DNA of 64,000 nt from Thamnaconus septentrionalis (GCA_009823395.1 CM020510.1:15673773-15737772), one strand, 5' to 3'. Positions 1 through 14,475 are shown, counted from the stretch's first letter. Numbers and translations are program-made. Notes: generated by a model not told the origin, from the letters alone.

Positions 1-167
1 AGGCCTACTGATGTTTGGAGATCTTCAATCCTCTGAACTGGAGCAACAATAAAAGCATTAAAAACTGTCGATAGTCTATTTTATTGTGAGGCGACGTCTC
101 TGAGCCTGTCGTTGTCTTGAACATATTCTGTGTGAGGTTGATGAGACACTTTGGTCACCTTGGTTAA

Positions 168-1085
<918 letters not shown>

Positions 1086-3760
1086 CTGCACTGACATTTG
1101 GCTGTGTGTTCCCCCCTGTGCGTCATTTTTAAGGTGGTGTTTTTTACTACAAGGTGTGTTGAGAACAAAAGCTGCTCACATCAGAAGGGAGATATCACTG
1201 ACCCGCTACTACAGAGAAAAAAAAAACCCTTTGTTTAAAAGTATATATGTAATTTTCATCCCTCTTTTTCGTTTGCAATCATGAGGCACAAAATAATACT
1301 GCAGAATAAACATAGTAAGATCGAGACATCCATCTTACCATTTCACAAGTTACATGTAACCACCAAGTAATCACCATATGGTATAATGTGGCAAAATCTT
1401 CTAAGGAGCATCTCGGAGCAAACTTTGAAGCTGTTTTGCAGGTAGCTGTTGGTGATGAAAATGCTTGGCGTCCTCTTTCGGTTCACACTATGGACTGCCT
1501 GACATTACTGTTCCACTGGTTCTTAATTTTTCTTTTTTGTTTTTGCCCTTCTTTTTTTCTTTCTTTTTTTTTTTTCAAGTGAAATTTCTCGTACAAGCTG
1601 CTTGTGAATCCTGTAGCTCGACAATGAGGGGAAGTGTTTGCGGTGATATTTCTTGTTGTTGGTCGGTATTGTGTAACTCTTTTTTAAAAGGGGAGCACAT
1701 AGCAGTGGAGTCCCTATAGCATGTGCTGGCCGGGTGGAGAGGAGACCCCCGCAGGTGGATACTGACAGCTGGGGTCGAAGGAGAATGAAGCTCCACCCTT
1801 AAGGCCTAGTGGTCCCGTAGTCCTGCGTGCTGCAAACCGGGCCCGGCACAGATGAGAGCAGCGATGGGCACTGGGAGACGCGAGGATCCGGCCCAGTCAA
1901 AGGAAGACAGTCAGCGGCTGGTTCTAGATAACCCTTTGGCCTTATGACTCATGGACTTGGGATGGGATGGAGCTGGACATTATCATTTGAATTAAGATGG
2001 CTTTTCTCTATTTTTCTCTCTAGACAGCCCTTAATTCTTTAAGGAAATTAAAAATAACTTCGAAAAGGTAAATAAGAATGGTAATTTGAGGCCTTTCTCA
2101 ACAAAGATTTCTTCTTCAGCAGGGCCCCACATAACAGGGTCTTATTGTACACAACAACCTCCTAAACATTACTTCCTTGAAAATCTTATTCACCGGTTAA
2201 GGATTTTGCAGTGGAAAGAACTATCTATTCCAGAGTCTACCCTTTTTATGTTTTATTTTTTTCCCTTTTGCATGTAGTTTCTCATCAGAACCACCTGCAC
2301 AAGTCTCTCCATCCAAAACATGGAAACTGAAGAAAAAAAAAATGAGTTAAGTGACTGCCTTTTTTCTCCTCAAATTATGCTGTGAATTTTACAAGAATTT
2401 ATTTTCCCTTTGGATATGTTTTTATACCAAAGCAGTTGTTTTATAGCATATAGGTGTCTGTAACCAATAATGTAGCAGTTCACCACTTTGACGCAAAGTT
2501 TATCAAGATCTTATTTTAACGTCAATACAAACAGCTGCAATATATTACTTTAGCAAAACTGGAGACCGTTGTTGAGACCGTTGGCTATTGTGTATTCTGG
2601 CCAGACTTGTTTGCAACGTTTTACCAAAACTGTTTCCATATTAATTGGTAGATTATTTTGGGAGTCTTTTAAAACTTTGGTATGTTAGAGAATTTGGTAG
2701 TTACTCTGCAGGCTCCGGAGTAGCAAGATAGAAGCTGATGGTTTAAAAAAAAAAAAAAAAAAAGGAGACTAATGCGTTCTATTTCTGTGTCGTCGTTTTT
2801 CTTTTGCCCCCATCATACTATTTCAAAGGGTTTTGCTGCCTTTCATACATCATTTGGTCAACTTGGCTAGTTTCTGCTGTAAAAGCAAAGAATTAATGTC
2901 ATCGTCTTGGCAGGATAAGATAATTGTGGCAAATCAGTTTGTGTTGAGTGGTATTTTTCTGATTTGGCAGGGCAGTTTCCCCCCATGATTGTTGTCCTAT
3001 TTAAAGGCAAAGGCAAATTTATTTATATAGCACATTTCAGCAACATGGCAACTCAAAAGTGCTTTACATCGAGTGAACAATATAAAACAAACACTGTCAC
3101 ATTGAAAACAAAAGTTGTGAAACAAAATTAAAAGAAATCAAACTAGATAAAGGGAAAGGGTGTCTGTCAGCCCACAATTCACATGCTTCGCCTAGGCAGA
3201 CCATGCATGTTCTCCAAACATAACAGTCAACAACCAGATTTTTTTTTAATATCAGGGATTTTGAAGTGCTTTCTTTTTCTGTTGCTCATTTTACCAGCTT
3301 TGAAATTAGACTGAAACCCCTGCCCACGGCCACTGTACAAATTAAGGGCAGGCTGCAAAGTCGTGCTGTTGTCATTTAAAATGGGAAACCATCATAGAGT
3401 CCATGCTTGGTATTTCCACTGACAAATGTAAAGCTACCTATTTTGAGATTGGGGTTTTATCTGGATGTCAAGGTTAATTGCAAATCATTTTTCCATACCC
3501 CACTGAATTTGAGACATTTAGAAACTGCCAGTGGTTTTTATTGCTGGCACTCATACTGGTACTAAACATTCCAAAAATAAAGACTTAAAAAAAATTTGAC
3601 TGCAGTGACTCGTAAGTGTGCGCCTATTTCAGATCATGCTGATTGACCTCTTATTTAGAGCAGTTGTCATGAAATGCAGCCCCTTTTTAATAGTTGAAAT
3701 AGAATTTATGTATATATTTATATTTTTTTAATAAAGGAAGTATAGAACTCACTACCTTGC
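1086..3760 (+). other. dyrk1a 3'UTR and flank with poly(A) signals
   Basis: This AT-rich stretch after the dyrk1a stop shows no coding pattern. AATAAA hexamers on the plus strand lie at 1305-1310, 3576-3581 and 3730-3735, which fits the long 3'UTR known for DYRK1A. Which site is used cannot be read from the sequence. Bases 3761-4588 are also AT-rich and I see no gene in them. Confidence 0.5.
3003..3115. repeat. Teleost interspersed repeat fragment (SINE-like)
   Basis: The segment contains the phrases 'tttatttatatagcacattt' and 'caactcaaaagtgctttaca'. These resemble a short interspersed repeat scattered through many fish genomes. It sits inside the dyrk1a 3' flank. The family name cannot be fixed from sequence alone. 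Confidence 0.4.
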
Positions 3761-4588
3761 TCCTGCTGGTATGTTGATTATGTTTGTCAAATTGGTGACC
3801 ATTCAGTGGGCAGGAACTCCAGTTTTCTTAGTGGCAAAAACCTTGCCTTTTGGCAAAGGTACTTGACTACATCAGGACAACACTATGAGGTAGGGTTTGA
3901 AACAAACAGGGAAAGCTAGATCTTCAAACCTTAATAATTTTCACAGGGTATATTGTAAGTGCATGTACATCACAAACCTTAATTTTGGTTATATGAGAAG
4001 CACATGGTTTAAAAAAAAAAAAAAGGTTCCATCTTTCATAAGCCTGTTGAGTTTGTGGGTTATACACAAACACCTATACTTGTTGACATATCTGAACACC
4101 CGACAGAAGTTGAATCCTCGTATTTAATTTGGATTTATCCTTTTCATTTTTGAGTTCACATTTTCTCACTTTTTTTGTACATGCAACATGCACTATAGAA
4201 TTGAACAGCATGGGGGAAAGGATAAGTCCATGTATCCACAGATTGTAAGATCTAGTCAAGACTTTGCTGTGTTTATGACAATGCCCTTTGTATTATATTA
4301 AGACAGTCTTATGTATGATATATAAAAAGAAGTTAATTGAAGTGCTCTGTGTGTCTTTATTGCTCTTGTTTGTCCGCCACATCTTGCTTGAAGTTTGCTC
4401 CACACATTTTCCACTGCTTCACCCCATGATCACACAAGTCTCAAGGGGTTGACGTGCAATAGTTCCTTACAACTGGTTGGACAAAAAAAAAAAAAAGACG
4501 TGAAAACGGACAGAGAGCGAAGGTAACACAACGTGTGTGTGCGCGGCGGTGGCTTTATGAGCTGAAGCGCAAGGCTTACAGTCGTTCT

Positions 4589-4660
4589 GGCTCGTTGGTC
4601 TAGGGGTATGATTCTCGCTTCGGGTGCGAGAGGTCCCGGGTTCAAATCCCGGACGAGCCC
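4589..4660 (+). tRNA. tRNA-Pro (anticodon CGG)
   Basis: This is a 72-nt cloverleaf without an intron. The acceptor stem pairs GGCTCGT with ACGAGCC. The anticodon arm CTCGC-TTCGGGT-GCGAG carries CGG at positions 34-36. The T arm is the standard CCGGG-TTCAAAT-CCCGG, which also serves as the B box. A TTTT run at 4667-4670 can end RNA polymerase III transcription. The sequence looks the same as vertebrate tRNA-Pro and is probably functional. Confidence 0.96.
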
Positions 4661-4897
4661 ATCTCCTTTTGGCTTAGGGTGAGCGATAACGATACATGGC
4701 CGAACGCTGTTTGCCAGGACAACTACCTCTGTCTCTACTAATCACTTTTATGCCGTTGGCACCCTAAATTATATTCATTAAATTATATCAAACTACTTTG
4801 TAAAATTGTACATTTTCGTTGTTACTGAATCAAACAAAAGTAACAGTATTTTAAACTTCGTCAGAATTAATAACTAAACGCAGTGTTGAAAAAAGAA

Positions 4898-4969
4898 GGG
4901 CTCGTCCGGGATTTGAACCCGGGACCTCTCGCACCCTAAGCGAGAATCATACCCCTAGACCAACGAGCC
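4898..4969 (-). tRNA. tRNA-Pro (anticodon AGG)
   Basis: Read on the minus strand, this 72-nt cloverleaf is identical to the tRNA at 4589-4660 except at the wobble base, which makes the anticodon AGG. A run of six T on the minus strand (4889-4894) follows the gene and can terminate Pol III. The two genes converge, with 237 bases between them. Confidence 0.96.
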
Positions 4970-5739
4970 TGCGTTACGATTTCCGTACGTCGTGGGATAT
5001 TCATTGTGAACACAGGCAGCCCACCGGAATTCTGCTGTGTATTCGAGTATGTTTAATATTTGCACTCAGGGGAAAACGACTTTCATTACTACTTAATAAT
5101 CGGTTGACTATTGAGTACCTAACGTATATAGTAAAATACGCATTCACTTTTAAATGCGTATCTAATGCGTGTTTACTATTTAAATACGTACATAATACGT
5201 GTTTATCCTTATTTGGACGAATCGAATACGTCTTAATATCCAAGCAAGTTATCTCGGGTTTGTCTTTGGGAAAGATAGTGGTCTGTTCGCTGGTTTTTGC
5301 TGCATGCAGAAAACACGGGTTTCCGGTTTGTTCCCAAGCTGTCCAAATGCTTTCCAGTTAGCCAGGAGGTGGCAGCAGCGCAGAACTGGAGGCTGTCTTT
5401 AACATTTTCATGGCGGAGGAGAAGAAAGAAGAATACTACACAACCGACCAATAGTTTTTTATGTTCTTGACAAAGAGCGTCGATGTAGCCAATCAGACCA
5501 CTCGTAGGGCGGGACGTGTGTATGCACAACCGATGCAACGATTTGAACCGTTTGTGACTGTCATGTCGGTTGCCGTTTTTGGATTTTTAAATATTTCGGA
5601 AGTGATTTTCAGACACTCTTTGAGATCGTTGAAGAAATTGGGAAACAGGCTTATGTAAGCCACCGAAGTGAACGCATATTTTTTTTGGTAGAACACAGCA
5701 AAAGAATAAGTTAGCACAGCTAACCACCTCGACTGCAGC

Positions 5740-8700
5740 ATGCCGAATTTTTGCGCGGCCCCGAACTGTACACGGAAAAGCACACAGTCCGACCTGGCGT
5801 TTTTTAGGTTTCCACGGGACCCTGAGAGGTAAGACGTAATTGATCAATTACACTTCCAAATACGACGTTTACAAGTCAGAGCATTGACTGTGGTAACGAG
5901 CGTTGACCCACCCACACACGTAAAAGTGTTTTGAAAACTTAAACCATTTTGTTTTTAGCACTCTGAAGATGACTCTTATAACTCAGTTGTATCTAATAAA
6001 TCTCAATTTTACCCTTAAAATATCAGTTGCAATTTAAAGGCGTCAGATTAAATGTACAGAAACTAAATGAACCCAAACTACAGAATTGCTGCGGATAACG
6101 AGTTGACTGCTCTATTCACATTTCAAGATCAATATCAGCATTGAACCAAAACACATTGCATTATTATTGTTAATATTATTTTTAGCCAAGTACTTGTTAT
6201 GTCAATTGTATACATTTTGGTGTGATATTAGAGCCAACAGTACCTGCTGATATCACTAAAAAAAAGTTTTTTGCTTGTCTTCAGTAGACTTGCATATATA
6301 TATACCTGTATGGTCGTTGTCATGCACCTACCTTAATGTTTATGCTATTTTGATTCAATAAAAATCTTTTATTCTTCAGATGCCGTATTTGGGTAGAGAA
6401 CTGCCGGCGGGCAGATCTAGAGGCAAAAACATCGGACCAGTTAAACAAGCACTACCGTTTATGCGCAAAACATTTCGACCCAGCTATGGTTTGCAAAACG
6501 GTGAGCATGCACATGAACCTGCAATTACCCCCAAATGTAGACTTTCTTTCAAAATAAAAAAAAAAAACTTGTTGTTTTGTTACCTGTTTTCAGAGCCCCT
6601 ACAGGACTGTGTTGAAGGACACTGCCATTCCAACTATTTTTGACCTGACAATCCATCTAAGATATCCTCCCACGAGGCATCGCAAGCGCATTAAAGAGCT
6701 TGTAAGAGACATCTATATATAATCCTCTTAGATTGTTAAAATATCTTTGTTTAGTTTAGTTTAATTTGAATAAAATCATCTTTAATTTCATTTTCATTTC
6801 AGACCGAAGAAGACCTACAGAAGATTAAAGAGAGGGGATGTAAGTTTTCTGTAATTGAGGTCTGCCTGTAAAGTAAAATACAGTTGATCCCTATTCACTC
6901 TGACTTTCCCTGTCCTCCCTTCAGCCGCGATATCGATTGATCAGCTTCATGCCAAGAAAGTGGCAGCAACGGAGGACAGCACGAGCGCCAATGAGGATGA
7001 ACCTCAGATGTCCACGGAGGAAAAGACGCTTCGTGAATACCTGAAATCCCTGTTTGAAATCTTGGTCTTGTTGGGAAAGCGCAACATCCCACTGGTGGCC
7101 GACAAAGCGACTGATGCTGAGCACTTGTCCAACAACCTTCAGGCCCTCATTGAGTACCGTATCAATGCCGGAGATGAAGCCCTGAAGAAGCGGTTCGAGA
7201 GGACCGCCGTGAACACGGAGTATCTCTCCGCGACGCAGCAGAGCCAACTTCTGGATGTGTGTGAGAACACGGTGCGGGAGGAGATGCTCATGGAGGTGAG
7301 AGAGAGCCGCTTCTTCTCGCTGGTGACGGGCGACCTCGTCACGTTTGGCGAGGTGAAACACCTGCCTCTGTTCCTGCGCTTCGTGAACCAGCAGAATGTC
7401 CTTCGGGAGGAGTTTCTGGACTTTGTGCCTTTTGACAGCGACGAGTTCTCGCTAGTGGACAAGCTGGAGGCCCTGCTGACGGAACGCTTTGGCCTGAGCA
7501 TGGAGGACTGCCGTGGTCAGGCCCACAAGGCCACCGGCACCAACACCAACAAAATGAAAGCGGTGGCTGTGCTCCTGATGGAGAAGTATTCCCAGACACT
7601 GCACATGCCTTGCTCTCACATAGCGCTAAACATCCATCTGTCCAATAATCTGCCTTATCCCAATGTCCAGATTGTGATGGAAACTCTGAATAGCATCAGG
7701 TCTTTCTTCAAAAACCCTTTAACGCACAACGAGCTGCAGAAGGCCATCTCCAATCATTTCCAGAAGAATGAAGAGAAGGGAGCTGCGCTTCAGGAAGCCT
7801 GCAGCTCGGAGTGGACCAGGCAGCACAGTGTCTTTGACCTGCTGCTCGATCTGCTGCCGCCGCTGCTGCTGTGCATGGACAGCATTCGGGAGAGCGGTCA
7901 TTTCACGGACGCTGTCAGATCGGACGCTTACACAATTGCGGAAATGCTTTCGGATTTCGAGTTCATCGTCACGACCGTCATCCTGAAAAACGTTCTGACT
8001 TTCACCAGGGCCTTTGGCAGGAACCTGCAGGGCGAAACGCTCGATGTGTTTTTTGCCGTCAACAGCCTTACCGCGGTGCTGCATTCGCTCAACGAGGTCA
8101 ACGACAACATCGAGGTGTACCACGAGTTTTGGTACGAGGAAGCCGTGGCCGTGGCCAACGTCATGGAGGTCGCCACGTCGGTCCCGAGGCTCTTCCTTCG
8201 GCAGCAGCGTGCAGCCAACGAAAGTGAGGTCAACGTGGAGGCGTATTACAAGGAGTATGTGACCGTGCCTGTCATCCACGGCGTCATACAGGAGGTGGAG
8301 GACATGTTCTCCGAGATCAACCTCAAAGCGCTCAAGTGCCTGTCGCTCGTCCCGGCCGTCATGGGACAGATGAAGTTCAACACCACGGAGGAGAACTACG
8401 CCGACGTTTACTCCAGCGACCTCCCAAACCCGGAGACGCTCCCCGCCGAGCTGCACTGCTGGCGGATCAAGTGGAAGCACAGGGGCAAGGAGGTGCGCCT
8501 GCCCACCACCATCCAGGAAACGCTGCAGCTGCCCGACGTCAAGTTCTTCCCCAACGTGAACGCCTTCCTGAAGATGCTGTCCACCTTGCCGGTGCTGAAA
8601 CTGGACGGCAAAGAGGGCGACACGGCCAGCGAGCGGCTGCAGGCATACTTCGACGGCGTGCCCCCCAAGCAGTGGAACAAGAGCCTGGCCATGCTCTCCG

Positions 8701-8918
8701 TCAACACGCAGGTCAACTACGACCTGGATGTCATGGTCGACAAATACTGCAGACTGTATCCAGAGGATGAACAGGAGGCTGAGGCAGAAGCTGAGGCAGA
8801 GGCTGAGATGGAAGCTGAGGTGGAAGCCGAGGCTGAGGCTGAGGCTGAGGCTGAGGCTGAGGCAGAGACCGAGAAGGAGGCTAAGGACACAGCGGAGGAA
8901 GATGCCATGAAGGAATAA
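5740..8918 (+). CDS. thap12: THAP domain-containing protein 12
   Basis: Five coding exons (5740-5828, 6380-6500, 6594-6701, 6803-6839, 6925-8918) join in phase and encode about 782 residues, against 761 in human. The N-terminus is a THAP zinc finger: Cys5, Cys10, Trp34, Cys58, His61 and an AIPTIF motif at about 81-86. The long last exon matches the transposase-derived body of THAP12 (also called PRKRIR or p52rIPK), including LKNVLTFTRAFGRNLQGET, SLTAVLHSLNEV, CLSLVPAVMGQMKFNT and AELHCWRIKWKHRGK. The human protein is reported to relieve inhibition of the kinase PKR by p58IPK; that role is inferred here from homology. The C-terminus has an added Glu/Ala-rich tail coded by 8778-8880. ATG 5740 is chosen because MPNFCAAPNC is the conserved THAP start. 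ATTAAA (8942-8947) and AATAAA (9150-9155) are possible poly(A) signals. Confidence 0.96.
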
Positions 8919-10766
8919 GAGAATGGTGTCTGCCAAAGTCAATTAAACAGACATTTTTCAGACAGTTTATACATCTTCCTTGAATCTATCACCTATGCTG
9001 TGCTGGATAAAAAAAACAAACAAGTTTTGCATTCCCCAGATGTTTCCAGTAAATGTCATGTTTTATTTAAATGTGCTTCTTTAGTTTTTTATTTTTATTA
9101 TTCTTTGCAGATTTTCCCCAAAAAGATAAATTGCAGCTTCCGTTGGGTGAATAAATGGTGACCATAAAACATTGTGAAATTTAAAGCAGTAGATGCTCTC
9201 TGTAAGTAGGCCGATTGCCATTGTTTGTAGCCAGTCCACTTCTTTTCTGTCATTTATGACAATGTTATAGGCAACACAATCATTGGTCTTTCTATTTTTT
9301 ACATTTGAGGGCAACATATGTTATATTGTTGTTGTACACTGCTTTTCACTCAAGGTTATACAGGAAGAACACTAGAGGGAGCAGTAGCGCAATCATCACC
9401 AGAAATTGATACAGATTTTGTAATTTTTTGGGGGGTGGAATAAATAAACAGAACAGTTAATACCATTTGAAAGTTAGTGCTTGGTATATTGTGAAATTAG
9501 AAAGTCATTATATTTAGTTGATTCAAATTATTTTTGCCATGATAATAAATGGTCCTGATTTTTTTTTTTTTTTATGTTCTCGTGTCACTGTACTGACGCC
9601 AAACATAAGGAAATGCAATTAAATCAAGCATATTTCTTGTTATTTGGGCTCTTGCTGAAAATGTTTAATAGCTTGTTAGATTTCACAGCCTGCTAACAGT
9701 GTGGGTCGGTGAAATCCTTTGTATTCAAGGCCAGAGGACGGCACTATGAGTCAGCTTTCTGCAAGGCTTCATGTTTGCTGTCAGTGCCACCAAAATAGGG
9801 AGTAAATACCACTTAAGTAATTTAAATGTGAATGTTTGTGTGACCACATTCATCCCATTTTAGAATCATTTTATCCCAGATTATAGCAGAGCAGCATTAT
9901 ACAATACAATTCTGCTACCTGTTTTGTTTTTGTAGTTGTTGGTTTTAATCTGGTCTTAATGTGTCGGCCATAAGTGGTGCCCTCCGTGACATAACAAAGA
10001 CACATTCTTTGAAACTGTGTTTTAGTCCACACTGAAAAGTAGAGTAAGAAGCAAAGCATTGTCACAAAACATCTAAAAAATATATTAAAGGGTTTTTTGT
10101 TTCTTCACATATTCTGAGACCTATAAAAAAAATAAGTAGACTTTGGATTTACGTGATCTTGCTTTTCAGGCCATCTTCTAGGCCTCAACAGCAGGCCTGT
10201 GTCGATCCACGGCCATTTCAAGAGGCGAGGCTGATCTCTGACCGGCAGCTCATGTGTTAACGTCGCCTCCTCTTCCTCCTCCTCCTCTTCCTCCCTGCTG
10301 ACCAGACGCTGACGGAGCTCAGGTGATGGTCCGCCTCGCAAGACCCCTCGTGGTGGACGTCTCTTGAGCGACGCGACTTAATGTGGGGCGGGGTCGTTTG
10401 TGATGCGCAACCAGGCGGCAATGTGCGCTCGCCGGCGAAGCCCCAAGTCCGTCTAAACTCCCAATGAGAACAAACAGCCTGCAGGGGGAGACGCGTGGGA
10501 TCTGCTTCCTCAGTCACAGGCGCAGGCTGCTGCTGCTGCTGCTTGGACCCAGTGAGTTAGTTACATAAGGCTGGGAAGAGGTGGAACCCTAAGCGGACAA
10601 AGCTGACGGGGGGCTTGCAAGCCTTCGAGTCGTGAGTAGGGCCTTTTTAAATTTCCACCTTTAAATCCTCGCATCGGATTCTTTTTTTTTTCCCCTCCCC
10701 ACCGCCCCCTCTATCCTCCTTCCGTGCGTTCTTCCTCCCATCAGCATCCCTTTCATCCTCGTCACC
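8919..10766. other. thap12 to map6 spacer, no gene seen
   Basis: The first few hundred bases are probably thap12 3'UTR. The rest is AT-rich with short homopolymers and a CTC/CTT-rich run at 10267-10293. Bases after about 10500 become GC-rich and probably hold the map6 promoter and 5'UTR. Open frames here are low-complexity and show no family signal. Confidence 0.5.
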
Positions 10767-13700
10767 ATGGCGTGGCCGTGCATCACGCGCGCTTGCTGCA
10801 TCAACCGCTTCTGGACCGAGCTGGACAAAGCGGACATCGCGGTGCCTTTGGTGTTCACCAAATACTCGGATGTGGCCGACGTGCAGCATCTCGCCCACCA
10901 CCCGCAGCCCAAACTGAAGAGGGCGGCCGGTGCCATAGAAACGCAGCCTCACACCGGCGGCCCGGAGGCCGGCAAGGCACCGCCCGCGACGGGTGCCGCA
11001 GCGGGCAAAGATGGCTCTGGCACGTCCGTCATGCGCCAAGACTTCAAGGCGTGGAGAGTGCGCCCGGAGCCCAGCTGCAAACCCCGGAACGAGTACCAGC
11101 GGTCGGCCGCCCCGTTCAACACCGAAACCCAGTACCAGAAGGATTACAAGCCGTGGCCTATACCGAAGAAACACGACCATCCCTGGATCCCCAAAGCCAG
11201 TCCGACCGCCGCCTCCGGAGGGGCCGCCAAGGTGGAGCACTCGGCGGTGGCGGCGGAGGCCGAGAGCGGCGTGGAGAAGAGCGAGATCGAGGAGAAGATG
11301 AAGGAGAAGGAGTCGAAGGACGTGATGAACAAGAGCGTCAAGAGGGAAAAGTCGGCGGACAGAGCGGAGAAGACGGAGCCCGAGGCGCCCGCCGCGGGCA
11401 CGAGCAGCGACCAGAGGAAAGGCAGAGCGGCCGCGGACGCCGTCAACAGGCAGATCAAGGAGGTTTTGTCCAGCTCCAGCAGCTACAGGTAACAACCGCA
11501 ACAAACACTCCCGATCCCGAGGGGAGGGAGAAATGTGCTCCCCTGGAAATCATTGTTGGTTTTTTTTGTTAATGTTTTTTTTTTTCCTTGTGAGTCTCTG
11601 TGAGTTTGGAACTGATTATATTCCTCATTGTACGCAAGATGCAAACTGCATATTTCGAACGCAGCCACATGGCGATAAATCATGAATCTGAAGGGTTATT
11701 TGATGATGCATGCTCTCTCGTTACAGTCTCCAGTGATCACCAAGGAAACTGATCTCGCCACAGATAAAGACTGCGTTATTGATCTCCTGCTTATTTTCCC
11801 TAAGAGTGCTACCAAATCAATTTACCGGCCTATGAATGGGCAAAGATAGTAAAAGGGTCCCGGTGCAATGGTTTTCTAGTGGCTCACCCACTGGAACAAA
11901 TTTTAAGAAGTTAAAGTTTGTTTAAATACTGGTATTGTTAACTATAGAATTAAATCTATTTTGAATAAAGAACTTATTAGGAACAGTTTTAACAATATTA
12001 CTTGAAAAGATAAAAAAAAAAAAAAAAACACTGTGACTTCATTTACAAAACAACATACTTTTTCCACTTTTATTATTCCCATTAGGACTGAGTTCCAGGC
12101 ATATAAAGACGTGAAGCCGGTGAAGCCAATCAAAGCTCCCTCCCAGTACAAGCCTCCGCTGCAGGAGACCAATCTGGAGACCAGCTACAGTGCCACCTTC
12201 AAGGGGGAGCAGGTGAAGCCGCACCCTTTTGATAACAAGTCGCTGGAGCGCCGAAGGATACGCAGCCTGTATAGTGAGCCTGGCAAGGAGGCTGCCAAGG
12301 TGAGTATGGTGCCACCAGCCACCATTTGAAATTCCAATTTGAGCTACTGTCACATCTAAATGGCAATGCTTTTTGATAAGACGGCGGGTCTTGATGGAGA
12401 TGAAACTAGAGTTCTATTGAGGCAAGGCTAACGAGATATTCAACAACCCTGTGTAAATCTGTCTCAAACATTCCAGTCCTACTTAATTTTTTTAACATGA
12501 CTTGCAATTGCTGATTTCCGCCCATATCAGACTGGGTCCTGATTCAGTTAGGTGTTTGCATGCATGTAGTCCACAGATAGATCCAGGAAGTAGTTAATGC
12601 TGTGCCTATGGCGGTGTGTTCACGTGGCCACTCCCTCTCTCGTTCTTGTAGGACGTCTCAGAGGCTGACAGCAGCTCTATTGTAAACCTTCCGTAGAGTC
12701 AGGTGTGTTTTTCACTTCCTCTAGCAGGCATGGAGGCTGCCCTCAAGCAGAACCCGAAGCAAACCCTGCATACTGTACACACTCACAACGCCAGAAACAC
12801 TCTGTATGTCGGGCCTGAGCCGCAATCACACGCTTTCAACACGTGGCTGCCACTTGCGGTCCCGCGACAAGGATGAGCTAAATCTTCACTGTTTGCACCA
12901 CCCACGGTCCTTTGTGAAGCTTTATACACTGTCCAATCCTTGTATGCAAAAGGGGCTGGATTTTTTTATTCCAGAAAAATGCACACATATATATATATAT
13001 GTACAATAACACCTACAAAACAATGAAACAACTGCAACAATGAAGCAAATAAATAAATAAATAAAATCTATTATATATATTGACATAGGGCTTTCCTGTT
13101 TGGTGCATTGTTTGTGAAAGCTGGATTAGGGTTGTTCAGGCTACATACAAGTGTTGTCAATGCCAATTTCGGTGGGAGGTACTGTAGATCATTTAGGTTA
13201 TGCTTCTCTACAGATGTTATCCTCAAAGATTCAATGTCTTTATTTTTTTGCAGCAGAAGTTTTAGATTTGCAACCTCGGAAGACTTGCAATGCAATCAAC
13301 ACTAATGCTCTTAAAACAAACCTTACCTGACTTATTTCATACTAAATGGAAAAGGAAAGGAAAGCATATACTTTCACTATGCACCAATCAATGTAATTTA
13401 TTTGTATGTACCCCCGCAGTTTTACTGCTGTCTGCACCAGCTACTAAATTTTGAGCACTTGGGCACTTATCCAGATATTCTATTTCTTTAATTACTGACC
13501 ACATACAAGCATCAAACAGATACTTTTTTTTTCTTTCACTACAACTTTGACTGGCGATCCTCCACCCACATACCTGCTTCTTAAGCATAGATTTTGTCTC
13601 ATATTTATGGTTGAATGCCAAAAAATATGTTTAAACAGCATATACTATTAACCCATGTTCTTTAATGCCTTGTCAATTTTTTTTTTTTACATTACTAGGA

Positions 13701-14475
13701 AATTGCACGAACCACTACTCTGTAAAATGGAAAGCACAAATACACCTTTGTGCTGTTTTTTTTTTTTTGGTTTGTTTTATTGCCATTGCACTAACCACAT
13801 AAAACAAAATCACTTGTGTCATACGGTGTCATTTGCCTGTCGTTATTTTATTTAATGGGTCTAAAAGGTACATAATGCACGTCATAGGACCTTAGCAATT
13901 GTTATCCACATCTTAAGTATCACAGGCTGTGAAAGAAAATATTTTAACTTTTTTTAAACGTTGGTATTTGATTTAAACAGTTTGATGAGAAGATTGGTTA
14001 ACGCCTTCATCAGCTATTATATGTGGAGCCAGTTGTGCTACCAGGTTTTCTGCTATCAACTCTTTTCAATCTTTAAGCTGATCTAAGATAATTCTTTTCA
14101 TATGTATCAGGCTGGGATGTGAGCGGTGACAATCTTCTCATCTAGTGTATATTTCAACAAATAAGATAACATTTCAAATGGATTTCTTTGATTCCATTTT
14201 TGGTGGCCTTTTTCATTTAAATCAATACAAATGTGTGCGTCTTTTCCTAACTGCTCCTCCTCCAGGTCGACAAGCCGGTATCTCACAGCAAGCCCAAAAA
14301 GACACCAACAACTACAACAGGAAAGATGGTGAAAAAATCGAAAGAGAAGCAGCTTGCCACTTCCCAGTCAGCCAAGAAGAAGCCATCTTTGGGTGCCGCG
14401 GAGCCAAAACCGGGGGGCGTGGTGACGAAAAAGAGCAAAGAGATCAACAATAGACTGGCTGAAGCGAAGCAGTAA
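10767..14475 (+). CDS. map6: Microtubule-associated protein 6 (STOP), short form
   Basis: Three coding exons (10767-11488, 12086-12299, 14266-14475) join in phase for about 381 residues; the stop TAA is at 14473-14475. The start MAWPCITRACC is the family N-terminus, whose cysteines (5, 10, 11) are palmitoylated in mammalian MAP6 for membrane targeting. ADIAVPLVFTKYS follows. The Mn-type microtubule-stabilising and calmodulin-binding modules are clear: SVMRQDFKAW, RPEPSCKPRNEYQ, ETQYQKDYKPW and DHPWIPK in exon 1, then FQAYKDVKPVKPIKAPSQYKPP and RRRIRSLYSEP in exon 2. Exon 3 is Lys-rich and ends NNRLAEAKQ. The protein stabilises neuronal microtubules against cold. It lacks the long repeat modules and C-terminal extension of the mammalian neuronal isoform, though alternative exons cannot be excluded. 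Kozak context GTCACCATGG supports the start. Confidence 0.95.

Noticed and set aside
5411..5455. Short ATG frame with good initiation context (MAEEKKEEYYTTDQ) upstream of thap12
   Set aside because: Only 14 codons and then a stop; it could be an upstream ORF, but nothing shows it lies in the thap12 transcript.
7719..8942. 407-residue minus-strand open frame
   Set aside because: It is the antisense shadow of the GC-rich last exon of thap12, including the complement of its Glu/Ala repeat.
10647..11504. 285-residue minus-strand open frame
   Set aside because: Antisense shadow of map6 exon 1; the sense frame has clear MAP6 motifs.
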